Positions 33,275 to 40,929 of a DNA stretch of 64,000 nucleotides are shown here, in pieces (within the stretch, counting starts at the first letter, position 1; each line of letters opens with the position of its first letter). Where the stretch lies: the NCBI GenBank assembly GCA_964551735.1, contig CAZKEF010000001.1, forward strand, positions 1-64,000, given 5' to 3'. A model generated the notes under the pieces. It had not been told where the DNA came from, ran no database searches, and saw nothing but the letters and a program-made list of their open reading frames with translations. Source of the stretch: DAOUAT01 sp964551735 (GTDB lineage Bacteria; Chloroflexota; Anaerolineae; CG2-30-64-16). A program made the translations under genes and the position numbers.

Positions 33275-34408
33275 TCAAGCTCGGCTGGTCAACGGTGACC
33301 GGGCGCCGCGTAACCATTCCATCTGGCCGCGAAGGGTGAGCGCGCGGCTGATGGTTTCAAGATCCAGTAGCCCTTCGAAGCTGTTGCCGCAGTAGACCGC
33401 CACCACAGGCGCCTGCGCATCAGCCATCTGTTGGCGCGCCAACTCCAGGGGGGTGCCGCATTGGAGCACCAGGGCAGGTGACTCGGCAAACAACGCAATC
33501 GGGCCGCGGACGCCCTCAGTCCAGCGCCGCTGCATGCCCCAGCGCGTGACCACCCCGATGACCTGGCCGGCCTCATCGGCCACAGCCAGGGCCGAATATG
33601 GGGAACGCACAAGTCTTTCGAATGCGGTGTATGCCGGCAGATGGGCGGGCAAAAGCGGCGCCTGGTTATCGATCACCTCGGACACTATCAGGCCGCGCAA
33701 CTGCTCGCGTTGAGCCACCTCCTGGGCTTCAGCCCCTGCGCCGAAGAACACAAACACCGCCACCAGCGCCAGCGTCAGGTTGCCAGACAGCAGGCCAAAG
33801 AGGCCGAAGGCAACGGCGAACCCTCGTCCGACTGTCGCGGCGATGTCGGTCGCACGGGCATAGGGCAGGCGGAGCGCCAACAACGCGCGCAGCACCCGTC
33901 CACCATCCATCGGAAAGGCCGGCAGCATGTTGAACAGCAGCAACGAAACGTTGATCACCACCAGGAACGCCACGAGATTCAGCAGACCGGGCTGTGTCAA
34001 GGCTGGCAGCGCGAACTCGCCACCCATACCCCATCCCAGGATCATCCCAGTGACCAGAAGGGGCGTCAGCAACAGCACCAACGCCAGATTCACCGCCGGC
34101 CCGGCCAGGGCCACCACCAGCTCTTGGGCCGGCTTCTCTGGCATTCGGCTGAGTCGTGCCACCCCGCCGATGGGCAGCAGTACGATATCGTTGACCGAAA
34201 TACCATAACGCTGCGCGGCCAGCGAGTGCCCTAACTCGTGGAGGAGCACGATCCCGAACAAGATCACCGTCAACGCGATGCCGTACAGCCAGCCACCAGG
34301 ACCGCTCTGGCCCAACACCAATGCGCCCCACAACAGGGCAAACACGAACGTGAGATGAACTTTGATATCGATCCCACGGATTGTTCCCAAACGCCACGCC
34401 CAACTCAT
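33275..34408 (-). CDS. Site-2 protease family (M50) zinc metalloprotease with CBS region
   Basis: The 377-residue protein has the zinc site HELGH in VLLHELGHSLAAQRYGISVN and the third ligand in NMLPAFPMDGGRVLRALLAL, among about six membrane segments. The C-terminal part (about 235-370) has two CBS-like halves: YTAFERLVRSPYSALAVADE and QVIGVVTRWGMQ. These proteases cut membrane-bound anti-sigma or regulatory proteins, with CBS sensing adenylates. The ATG at 34408 is preceded by AAAGGAG. Confidence 0.88.
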   Translation of the reverse strand: MSWAWRLGTIRGIDIKVHLTFVFALLWGALVLGQSGPGGWLYGIALTVILFGIVLLHELGHSLAAQRYGISVNDIVLLPIGGVARLSRMPEKPAQELVVALAGPAVNLALVLLLTPLLVTGMILGWGMGGEFALPALTQPGLLNLVAFLVVINVSLLLFNMLPAFPMDGGRVLRALLALRLPYARATDIAATVGRGFAVAFGLFGLLSGNLTLALVAVFVFFGAGAEAQEVAQREQLRGLIVSEVIDNQAPLLPAHLPAYTAFERLVRSPYSALAVADEAGQVIGVVTRWGMQRRWTEGVRGPIALFAESPALVLQCGTPLELARQQMADAQAPVVAVYCGNSFEGLLDLETISRALTLRGQMEWLRGARSPLTSRA

Positions 34409-34562
34409 CGTAGATTCTCCTTTCAGCAACCTATACAGTACTCGTTTCTCACATACATAGCTGTGCAAAATATACCCGAGCGCCCTCAGTGAAAGCTGTA
34501 GCGCGGCTTCCTGTTCTCGCACAACCATCAACAAAGATTGTACAAAGAGCATAAGCTCTGTG

Positions 34563-34592
34563 TTGGCCGAATGCACCGAACCATGCTATACT
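34563..34592 (+). promoter_or_regulatory. Promoter of a probably leaderless transcript
   Basis: TTGGCC, 18-base spacer and TATACT ending seven bases before the ATG at 34600. There is no room for a ribosome site, so the mRNA would start at the start codon. Confidence 0.55.
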
Positions 34593-34599
34593 TAGATAT

Positions 34600-35178
34600 A
34601 TGTATGCACTGCTTGCCGACCTGCTCACCCTGTCTCGCGTCGCGGCCGCGGGCCTGTTGCTCTGGCTGGGCCCGGCTCACGGCGCCGACGCGCTGCCAGT
34701 TGCTGTGGGGATCACAGTGCTCGCCTGGACCACCGATCAACTGGACGGTTGGGCAGCGCGGCGCAGCGCGACCCCCACGAAACTGGGGCCTTACGACTTC
34801 CCCATCGACGCCGCTTTCTACTTGGGCATCTTGGGCTACCTGGTGACGGCAGATTACCTGCCCGTGGTAATAGCAGTGGTATTCCTGGCTGTGGCGATGG
34901 TGGCCTGGTTCAGCACCCGACGAAAAGCAGTCGGCATCCTATGCCTGCGCCTGATCGATCTCTTTGCAGCCGGGGTTATCTTCTCGGAGCAGCCATTGCT
35001 GGGGTTCCTGGTGCTGGGCTGGCTTCTGATCTTGGCGGTGCTATATCGCCAGCGCTTATCCGAACGCGTGCCGCGTTGGTTTAGCGATATCCGCTCCTTG
35101 GGACGAGGGCGGCCGCGCCCCTTACCAGAGGAGACCGGGCCGGCTGAGCGGCTCGATAACCAAGGTGGCCGACTGTAA
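34600..35178 (+). CDS. CDP-alcohol phosphatidyltransferase family protein
   Basis: The 192-residue protein has about five membrane segments and the CDP-OH-P motif: DQLDGWAARRSATPTKLGPY then DFPID. The spacing between the Gly and the third Asp is one residue shorter than the usual G-x3-D, which may be a family variant. Enzymes of this type condense CDP-diacylglycerol or another CDP-alcohol with an alcohol to form phospholipids. The C-terminal 40 residues (SDIRSLGRGRPRPLPEETGP) are a cytoplasmic tail. The start follows the -10 box by seven bases. Confidence 0.78.
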   Translation: MYALLADLLTLSRVAAAGLLLWLGPAHGADALPVAVGITVLAWTTDQLDGWAARRSATPTKLGPYDFPIDAAFYLGILGYLVTADYLPVVIAVVFLAVAMVAWFSTRRKAVGILCLRLIDLFAAGVIFSEQPLLGFLVLGWLLILAVLYRQRLSERVPRWFSDIRSLGRGRPRPLPEETGPAERLDNQGGRL

Positions 35179-35216
35179 TCTGTAACCTGACTGCGCGCCC
35201 GGGTGCTTCGCTGGGG

Positions 35217-37649
35217 ATGTTTATGAGAAGACGATTCACGCAAGAACTACTGTTAGCCGTCATGCTGGCGCTGTTGATCGGCGTGGGCGCTTGTGTGCGC
35301 GGAACACCGACACCCCTGCCCACGACGCCGTCTCCGACCCCAGAGCAAACCCGGGCGGTGCTGCCTGCGGCAGAGGCCATCAAGCTGGTGGAACCGGAGA
35401 CGGGTGGTGTGGTCGCCCTAGCCGACGGCGCCGAAGTCAGCTTGCCACCCCAATCGCTCGCCAGCAAAGCGGCTGTGACGCTGCGTGTCAAAGCCAGCGC
35501 GCCGGTCGCCCCTGTCCCCTACAGCCTGGTGGGCCAGGCTTATGAATTGGCCTTGGAGGGAGGCGCCCTGACCGGCGTTGCTTTGTTGCGCTTTCCGTTA
35601 CCCGCGCAGCTTGCCACCGATCAGTATGACATCGCCCCCTACCGCTGGACGGGCAGCAATTGGGTGCGCATCAACGGCCGGCGCGCAGGCACAGCCATCC
35701 AATTCGGAGCCAACACACCGGGGCTTTATGCGTTGTTGGGACAATGGAACCTGGCCGACGCGACACTGGCGCTGATCCGGCCCGCAACTGAGCCGGACCA
35801 GGCTACGGTATCACTCATCGCAGCTGGCGTATACCGCTATTCCGTGTTGCCCACTTTACAGGGCGAGTACATCGTAGCCAGGATCTTGCTGAAGCAGGAC
35901 ACATCGGGCGGCGCTGGCCGGATCACCGGCGATGACACATTGGACAAGACGATAGACGAGATACCGCTCTGGTTCAAGCCTGCCCCCGGCCAGGCCAACG
36001 GCGTCGTCGAATTTTCGCAGGCATTCGACGTTATGCCGGGTGATCTGGCTGTCCTTCCCGGCGCCAGCACCAGCTTCTACGCCGCGTTGATCGTATCAGA
36101 CGCTGCTGCCCCGACCCGCCGGTTAAGCAACGGTATCGAATACACCCAGATCCTGCCGATCCAGGCACAAGGCATGGCCATCATCCGGCCACAATTGGCC
36201 GCTGAGGGCCAGGCGAACCTTCGCTGGCACGTGCGCTTGAACGGGACGACCCTGCTGCAGCAACCCGCCACTGACATCGCCCTGCCCTTGGACCCGATCC
36301 TGGCTACCGGCGGCCTGGGCCAATACCGTTTCACCCTGGAGGTGGAAACGAACGGCGAATGGCGGCCCGTGAGTAACGACGTTGAGATCCAATTGGCAGC
36401 ACGACCTGCGCCGACGGCCACCTTGCAGGCCACGGCCGCGCCCTCTGGAACGCTGGTTGCGATCGTTACACCCAACGGGAGCGAGACCCCCGCGGCAGCC
36501 CCCAGCGCTGTTCCCGGCGTCCCCACTCGCCGCCCGACACCCAGCGGTGGCGACCTGGCGGAAACCCCAACGCCAGCCCCAACGCCATCAAGCGTCATCC
36601 CCAGCCCCACACCGACACGGCCGGCATGGGCCAGCGACTTTTGGGCTGAACGCTACACGTTACAAGCTGGCGAATGCACCACCCTTCACTGGCAGATCGA
36701 GAATGCCATATCAGTGTTTTTGGATGGCTCGCCAACCGTGGGCACAAGCTCTCAACCGGTCTGTCCAGTGCGCACCACCACTTACACGTTGCGCATCACC
36801 AGCAGCAGTGGCATCCAGGAGCGCAGCATCGGCATTCTGGTTGTACCAGCCAACCAGGCTGCGATTGATTTCACGGCCGACGATTACCAGATCCTGGCAG
36901 GCGGCTGCACCACCTTGCGTTGGAGCGTCACCGGTGTGAAGGCTGTGTATCTCAACAATCAAGGGGTGTCGGGCGAAGAGAGCACGCCAGTCTGCCCTGC
37001 GGCCACCACTGAATATGAGCTGCGAGTGGTCAACACCGACGACAGCGTGACAACACGCAGGTTGCTGATCGTCGTGTCCCCGGCAACCACCAACGCGATT
37101 CGCTACTGGTCCGAACAGTACTCATTGGCGGCTAACACATGCACCACGTTGCACTGGCAGGTGGAAAACGTGCGTGCGATCTATATCAATGACCAGGGGG
37201 TCGCAGGTGAAGGCACAAAACTGGTATGCCCGAAACTTGCTAGCGAGACCTACACGCTGCGCGTTATCGATAGTAACGGTGAAACCATCCTGAAGGAATT
37301 GAAGCTGGAAACCGGCGACCCGGCATTGATGGCCCAAGAGATCATCGCCCAGGGTGTGGTCAGCGAGGTTCAACGCCAAAACGATATCGATAGCGCAGTA
37401 GAGGGAGATCAGCCAGGCTACCTGGTAATTGTAGACGGCCTGCGCCCCCTCTTCTTGCCGCCGACGGTCTGGTCACAGGCTGTGGTTACTTTACGCGTTT
37501 CGCAGGAGTGGATCAACTCCGGCGATGAGGGACCGGTGGACTGGCCGCTGAATCCGGGTCAGTTAGTCGAGTTTCGCGCCTGGTGCAACGGCGCTGTCTG
37601 CCCACTCTGGCAGACCAACCGTTCCTACCTGTTCTTGCGTTCCGACTAG
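35217..37649 (+). CDS. Secreted lipoprotein with three Cys-bearing Ig-like repeats
   Basis: The 810-residue protein has a lipoprotein signal (ELLLAVMLALLIGVGAC) and a Thr/Pro linker. A beta domain (VALADGAEVSLPPQSL, AAVTLRVKAS) resembling ZU5-like modules follows. After a second Thr/Pro linker (about 400-465) come three repeats of about 70-75 residues: YTLQAGECTTLHWQIEN, YQILAGGCTTLRWSVTG and YSLAANTCTTLHWQVENV. Each has a VCP motif (PVCPVRTTTYTLRI) that probably forms an intra-repeat disulfide. Adhesion or ligand binding at the cell surface is likely. An ATG at 35223 is an alternative start. Confidence 0.82.
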   Translation: MFMRRRFTQELLLAVMLALLIGVGACVRGTPTPLPTTPSPTPEQTRAVLPAAEAIKLVEPETGGVVALADGAEVSLPPQSLASKAAVTLRVKASAPVAPVPYSLVGQAYELALEGGALTGVALLRFPLPAQLATDQYDIAPYRWTGSNWVRINGRRAGTAIQFGANTPGLYALLGQWNLADATLALIRPATEPDQATVSLIAAGVYRYSVLPTLQGEYIVARILLKQDTSGGAGRITGDDTLDKTIDEIPLWFKPAPGQANGVVEFSQAFDVMPGDLAVLPGASTSFYAALIVSDAAAPTRRLSNGIEYTQILPIQAQGMAIIRPQLAAEGQANLRWHVRLNGTTLLQQPATDIALPLDPILATGGLGQYRFTLEVETNGEWRPVSNDVEIQLAARPAPTATLQATAAPSGTLVAIVTPNGSETPAAAPSAVPGVPTRRPTPSGGDLAETPTPAPTPSSVIPSPTPTRPAWASDFWAERYTLQAGECTTLHWQIENAISVFLDGSPTVGTSSQPVCPVRTTTYTLRITSSSGIQERSIGILVVPANQAAIDFTADDYQILAGGCTTLRWSVTGVKAVYLNNQGVSGEESTPVCPAATTEYELRVVNTDDSVTTRRLLIVVSPATTNAIRYWSEQYSLAANTCTTLHWQVENVRAIYINDQGVAGEGTKLVCPKLASETYTLRVIDSNGETILKELKLETGDPALMAQEIIAQGVVSEVQRQNDIDSAVEGDQPGYLVIVDGLRPLFLPPTVWSQAVVTLRVSQEWINSGDEGPVDWPLNPGQLVEFRAWCNGAVCPLWQTNRSYLFLRSD

Positions 37650-37727
37650 CGTCCATATCGCGGGCGGCCCAAGCGGGGATGAAGAGCCGATTATCCGCGT
37701 TCGTCAGCGTCCCACTTTCGGATCAGA

Positions 37728-38549
37728 TCAATCCGGGATAACGACCGTAGACAGATCGCCTTCCGGTTCAGGCCATTGCATTTCAAAGCCTTCCAACGTC
37801 TCCCGGATGACGCGGCTCACTACCAGGTTGCGATACCACTTCCGGTTCGACGGCACCAGATGCCACGGGGCCCACGGCGTGCTGGTCAGGTTCAGCATAT
37901 CTTCGTAAGCCTCCATGTACTGATCCCAGATCTCACGCTCCTTGAGATCGCCAAACGAAAACTTCCAGTGCTTGGCTGGGTCATCCACTCTTTCCTGAAG
38001 CCGCTTCTTCTGCTCCTTCTTGGAGATGTGCAAGAAGAACTTCAGGATGGTGACGCCGTTCTCGGCCAGGTGTCTCTCGAACGCGTTAATCTGGTCATAA
38101 CGCTGGCTCCACACATCCTTCGGCACCAGGTTGTGCACACGAACCACCAATACGTCCTCATAGTGTGAACGATTGAAAATGCCGATCATCCGCTTGGGGG
38201 GCACTGCCTTGTGGACGCGCCAGAGATAGTCATGGGCCAACTCCTCCGCCGTCGGCACCTTGAACGGAGTCACCTGACACCCCTGGGGGTTGATCCCGCC
38301 CATCACATGCCGGATGACGCCATCCTTGCCGCCGGTGTCCATGGCTTGCAGCACCACCAGCAGAGCGTGTTTGCCTTCTGCGTAGAGCAGCTCTTGAAGC
38401 TTGACCAGCTCCTGCTTGTCATCCGTCAGCAGTTCCTGAACCTCCGCCTTATCTTTGAATGCGCCCGTGTCGCCGGGCGCGTAATCCTTCAGTTTGATCT
38501 TCTGACCGGGCTTGACCAAATGCTTGAGGTGTAGCGCATTTTCCTTCAT
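37728..38549 (-). CDS. ppk2: Polyphosphate kinase 2 family protein
   Basis: The 273-residue protein has the PPK2 Walker A-like block LLVVLQAMDTGGKDGVIRHV, the GCQVTPFKVPTAEELAHDY lid region, IGIFNRSHYEDVLVVRVH and a DDPAKHWKFSFGDLKER block. PPK2 uses polyphosphate to phosphorylate nucleotides. The ATG at 38549 is preceded by AGGAGG; upstream in-frame codons lack a ribosome site. It may draw on polyphosphate made by the VTC protein at 20.0 kb. Confidence 0.9.
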   Translation of the reverse strand: MKENALHLKHLVKPGQKIKLKDYAPGDTGAFKDKAEVQELLTDDKQELVKLQELLYAEGKHALLVVLQAMDTGGKDGVIRHVMGGINPQGCQVTPFKVPTAEELAHDYLWRVHKAVPPKRMIGIFNRSHYEDVLVVRVHNLVPKDVWSQRYDQINAFERHLAENGVTILKFFLHISKKEQKKRLQERVDDPAKHWKFSFGDLKEREIWDQYMEAYEDMLNLTSTPWAPWHLVPSNRKWYRNLVVSRVIRETLEGFEMQWPEPEGDLSTVVIPD

Positions 38550-38589
38550 TGGAGCCTCCTTGTGGGCAATGCGATGGATAGCTGCCAAA

Positions 38590-38618
38590 ACGGTAACACG
38601 GTTGACAGGCTTTGTCAA
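38590..38618 (-). promoter_or_regulatory. Promoter for ppk2
   Basis: On the minus strand: perfect TTGACA (38613-38618), 17-base spacer, TACCGT. It is 40 bases upstream of the ppk2 start. Confidence 0.6.
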
Positions 38619-38672
38619 GGCGCAAACCGGCATACCGGCAGTAGACGAGGGGCCTGTGAAGCCAGCCACAAT

Positions 38673-38702
38673 TTGCGCAATCCATCACGTTTATGTTATG
38701 CT
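38673..38702 (+). promoter_or_regulatory. Candidate promoter of the selenium operon
   Basis: TTGCGC, 18-base spacer and TATGCT. Transcription would start near 38709, making a leader of about 250 bases before yedE that includes the UGA-containing short ORF and hairpin. Confidence 0.4.
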
Positions 38703-38755
38703 CAACCAAGCACCGGATTGACCCCGTCTTGCCTGTCCAGAAAGGAGGTGACGCC

Positions 38756-38857
38756 GTGGTAGTATTACATCGCCGCACATGAACCTTGGTCGGCATGATG
38801 CACGTCGTGCATCGGCTGACCTACCGGACGGCGCTCGCCTCCTGCTTGGATGCCTAA
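38756..38857 (+). other. UGA-containing leader ORF upstream of yedE (candidate Se sensor or micro-selenoprotein)
   Basis: A GTG follows a near-perfect Shine-Dalgarno (AGAAAGGAGGTGA, five bases before it). The frame reads MVVLHRRT and then UGA at 38780-38782. If the UGA is read as Sec, the frame continues TLVGMMHVVHRLTYRTALAS then CLDA and stops at 38855-38857, giving 33 residues. A strong hairpin with SECIS-like features lies just after the UGA. Position at the head of the selenium operon suggests a regulatory peptide whose UGA is decoded according to selenium supply. This is a hypothesis; it could also be a fortuitous ORF. Confidence 0.5.
38788..38821 (+). promoter_or_regulatory. SECIS-like bipartite hairpin in the selenium operon leader
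   Basis: Lower stem GGTCGGC/GCTGACC, a small internal loop (AT on the 5' side, G on the 3' side) and upper stem GATGCAC/GTGCATC close a GTC loop. It begins five bases after the UGA and its loop 21 bases after it. Fourteen base pairs, a 5'-side U and a GU apical loop recall the E. coli fdhF SECIS recognised by SelB. Confidence 0.6.
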
Positions 38858-38959
38858 GTGAACCGCGCGACCACTGCTTGATCCCCGGTTCCCCTGTTGC
38901 GCAGGTTGGGCGTGCGCTATGCCCTATCCTGCAACCATCTCGCAACGGAGGAATCTACC

Positions 38960-40060
38960 ATGTCGTCCCTTGGTCGTTTCTTTGCATCCCGCTGGGGCCC
39001 GATCATCACGGGCATCGCCGTGGGCGTGTTGGCCCCGATCCTCGTCAAGCTCGGCAACCCCGGCAACATGGGTATCTGTGTTGCCTGTTTCAACCGCGAT
39101 ATCGCAGGTGCGCTGGGCCTGCACCGGGCGGCCGTCGTGCAGTACATCCGGCCCGAGATCATCGGCTTCGTGCTCGGCTCATTGATCGCGGCCCTGCTCT
39201 TTCGCGAGTTCAAGCCACGCAACGGTTCGGCGCCGCTGGCCCGCTTCCTGCTAGGCATCTTCGCCATGATCGGCGCCTTGATCTTCCTGGGCTGCCCGTG
39301 GCGTGCCTACCTGCGCCTGGGCGGCGGCGACTGGAACGCCATTCCCGGCATCCTTGGGCTGGCAGCCGGCATCGCGCTCGGTGTTATGTTTCTACGCATG
39401 GGCTACAGCCTCGGTCGCAACCGACCGGCGCCAGTTGCGCTGGGCTGGCTGATGCCCGCGCTGATGGTGGGGCTGCTGATCCTATTGGTCGCCGCGCCTC
39501 TCTTCGGCCGCAACGCCGAGGGCCGACCGGTCGGCCCGATCTTCTTCTCTACAACCGGGCCCGGCAGCCAGCACGCGCCCCTGCTCATCGCCCTGGCTGT
39601 AGGCTTGCTGATCGGCTTCCTGGCGCAGCGCAGCCGGTTCTGCACCGTCGGCGGCGTGCGCGATCTCATGCTGACGCGCGACCCACACCTCTTCTGGGGC
39701 ATCGCTGCGGTCATCGTAGCCGCGTTCATCACCAACCTGGTCCTCGGCCAGTTCAAGGCGGGGTTTGCGAATCAGCCGGTAGCGCACGCCAACGCGCTGT
39801 GGAACTTCGGCGGCATGGTGCTGGCCGGCCTCGCGTTCACCCTGGCCGGCGGCTGCCCTGGCCGGCAACTCATGATGTCGGGCGAGGGGGATGGCGATGC
39901 CGCCATCTTTTCCCTGGGCATGATCGTCGGCGCGGGCTTCGCGCACAACTTCAACCTGGCCAGCTCGGCCACAGGCCCCAGCCCCTACGGGCCGGCCGCC
40001 GTGCTGGTGGGCCTGGCCTTCTGCGTCGTGCTGGGCCTGACCATGCGCGAGCCGGCATAA
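38960..40060 (+). CDS. yedE: YedE-family putative selenium transporter
   Basis: The 366-residue protein has about ten membrane segments and two YeeE/YedE repeats. Diagnostic segments are NMGICVACFNRDIAGALGLH, RSRFCTVGGVRDLMLTRDPH and GGCPGRQLMMSGEGDGDAA. The conserved Cys in each half (C-x-x-C, FCTVGG, GGCP) would relay a sulfur- or selenium-containing anion. Members next to YedF and SelD are regarded as selenium transporters. The ATG at 38960 follows ACGGAGGAAT. It heads the operon and sits downstream of the UGA-containing leader. Confidence 0.87.
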   Translation: MSSLGRFFASRWGPIITGIAVGVLAPILVKLGNPGNMGICVACFNRDIAGALGLHRAAVVQYIRPEIIGFVLGSLIAALLFREFKPRNGSAPLARFLLGIFAMIGALIFLGCPWRAYLRLGGGDWNAIPGILGLAAGIALGVMFLRMGYSLGRNRPAPVALGWLMPALMVGLLILLVAAPLFGRNAEGRPVGPIFFSTTGPGSQHAPLLIALAVGLLIGFLAQRSRFCTVGGVRDLMLTRDPHLFWGIAAVIVAAFITNLVLGQFKAGFANQPVAHANALWNFGGMVLAGLAFTLAGGCPGRQLMMSGEGDGDAAIFSLGMIVGAGFAHNFNLASSATGPSPYGPAAVLVGLAFCVVLGLTMREPA

Positions 40061-40077
40061 GCCACAAGGAGATCAAG

Positions 40078-40293
40078 ATGAGCGACATCAAAATCGTAGA
40101 TGCGACCGGCCTGTCGTGCCCACAGCCGGTCATCCTGACCCGGAAGGCGATCCAGCAAGGCCAGTTCCCCATCAAAGTGTATGTGGACACCGGCACGTCG
40201 CGTGATAACGTCTCGCGCATGGCCCAAAGCGCCGGCTGCAAGGTGGCGGTGGAGGGCAAGGGCGACGGGTTCGTGCTGACGCTTACGAAGTAA
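40078..40293 (+). CDS. TusA/SirA-like sulfurtransferase
   Basis: The 71-residue protein has the TusA fold with the Cys in DATGLSCPQPVILTRKAI. TusA-like proteins carry persulfide or perselenide sulfur/selenium on this Cys. It lies 17 bases after yedE with a good ribosome site (AAGGAG). Within this selenium operon a role in handing selenium to SelD or YedF is likely, which is inference. Confidence 0.88.
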   Translation: MSDIKIVDATGLSCPQPVILTRKAIQQGQFPIKVYVDTGTSRDNVSRMAQSAGCKVAVEGKGDGFVLTLTK

Positions 40294-40299
40294 CATCAC

Positions 40300-40334
40300 C
40301 AGACCGGACAGGTCCGCGGGACCTGTCCGGTCTG
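40300..40334. repeat. Strong inverted repeat between tusA-like and yedF genes
   Basis: A 16-base-pair perfect hairpin (CAGACCGGACAGGTCC and its complement) with a three-base loop. It could slow transcription or stabilise mRNA between the two genes, or be another mobile palindrome. Confidence 0.85.
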
Positions 40335-40347
40335 CCAGGAGGGTCTT

Positions 40348-40929
40348 ATGCCCAAAACCATCGATGCACGCGGGCTGGCGTGCCCCCAGCCTGTGCTTCT
40401 GACCCGCACGGCGCTGGCCGAGAGCAACGCGGTGCTGACCATCGTGGACAACGACACGGCCCGGCAAAACGTGACCCGCATGGCTGAGAAGGCCGGCTGC
40501 GTCGTCCAGGCTGAGCAGCGCAGCGACGGCATCTACCTGAGCATCGGCAAGGTTGAGGCTGAGGCTAAGGTTGAGGTTAAGGCTGCGGCGGCGGGGCCGT
40601 TGGTGCTGGCCATCCCCGGCGACACCATGGGCCGTGGGGACGACGAACTGGGCAGCATCCTGATCCGCGGCTTCTTCCATGTCCTGGGCCAGACGGAACC
40701 CAAGCCTGCCACCATCATCTTCTTGAACAGCGGCGTCAAATTGGTGGTTGAAGGCTCGCCGGTGCTCGAAGACCTGCGGGCGCTGTGCGACCAGGGGATC
40801 GAGATCCTGGCCTGCGGCACGTGCCTGGGGCATTTCGGCCTGAAGGATAAGATCGCGGTCGGTGAGGTGTCCAACATGTACACCATCGCCGAGACGCTGC
40901 TGCGCGCGGGAAAGGTAGCATCCTTATGA
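40348..40929 (+). CDS. yedF: Selenium metabolism protein YedF
   Basis: The 193-residue protein has an N-terminal TusA-like domain with DARGLACPQPVLLTRTAL and a C-terminal DsrE-like domain. The latter contains GDDELGSILIRGFFHVLGQT, FLNSGVKLVVEGSPVLEDLR and CGTCLGHFGLKDKIAVGEVS. This fusion is YedF, found in genomes with selenocysteine or selenouridine traits. Its stop overlaps the selD start by four bases (ATGA). Confidence 0.9.
   Translation: MPKTIDARGLACPQPVLLTRTALAESNAVLTIVDNDTARQNVTRMAEKAGCVVQAEQRSDGIYLSIGKVEAEAKVEVKAAAAGPLVLAIPGDTMGRGDDELGSILIRGFFHVLGQTEPKPATIIFLNSGVKLVVEGSPVLEDLRALCDQGIEILACGTCLGHFGLKDKIAVGEVSNMYTIAETLLRAGKVASL

Noticed and set aside
38739..38755. Fragment of the 16S rRNA 3' end (anti-sense AAAGGAGGTGA)
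   Set aside because: Only the Shine-Dalgarno core matches; flanking bases do not, and it sits at the right distance before a GTG.
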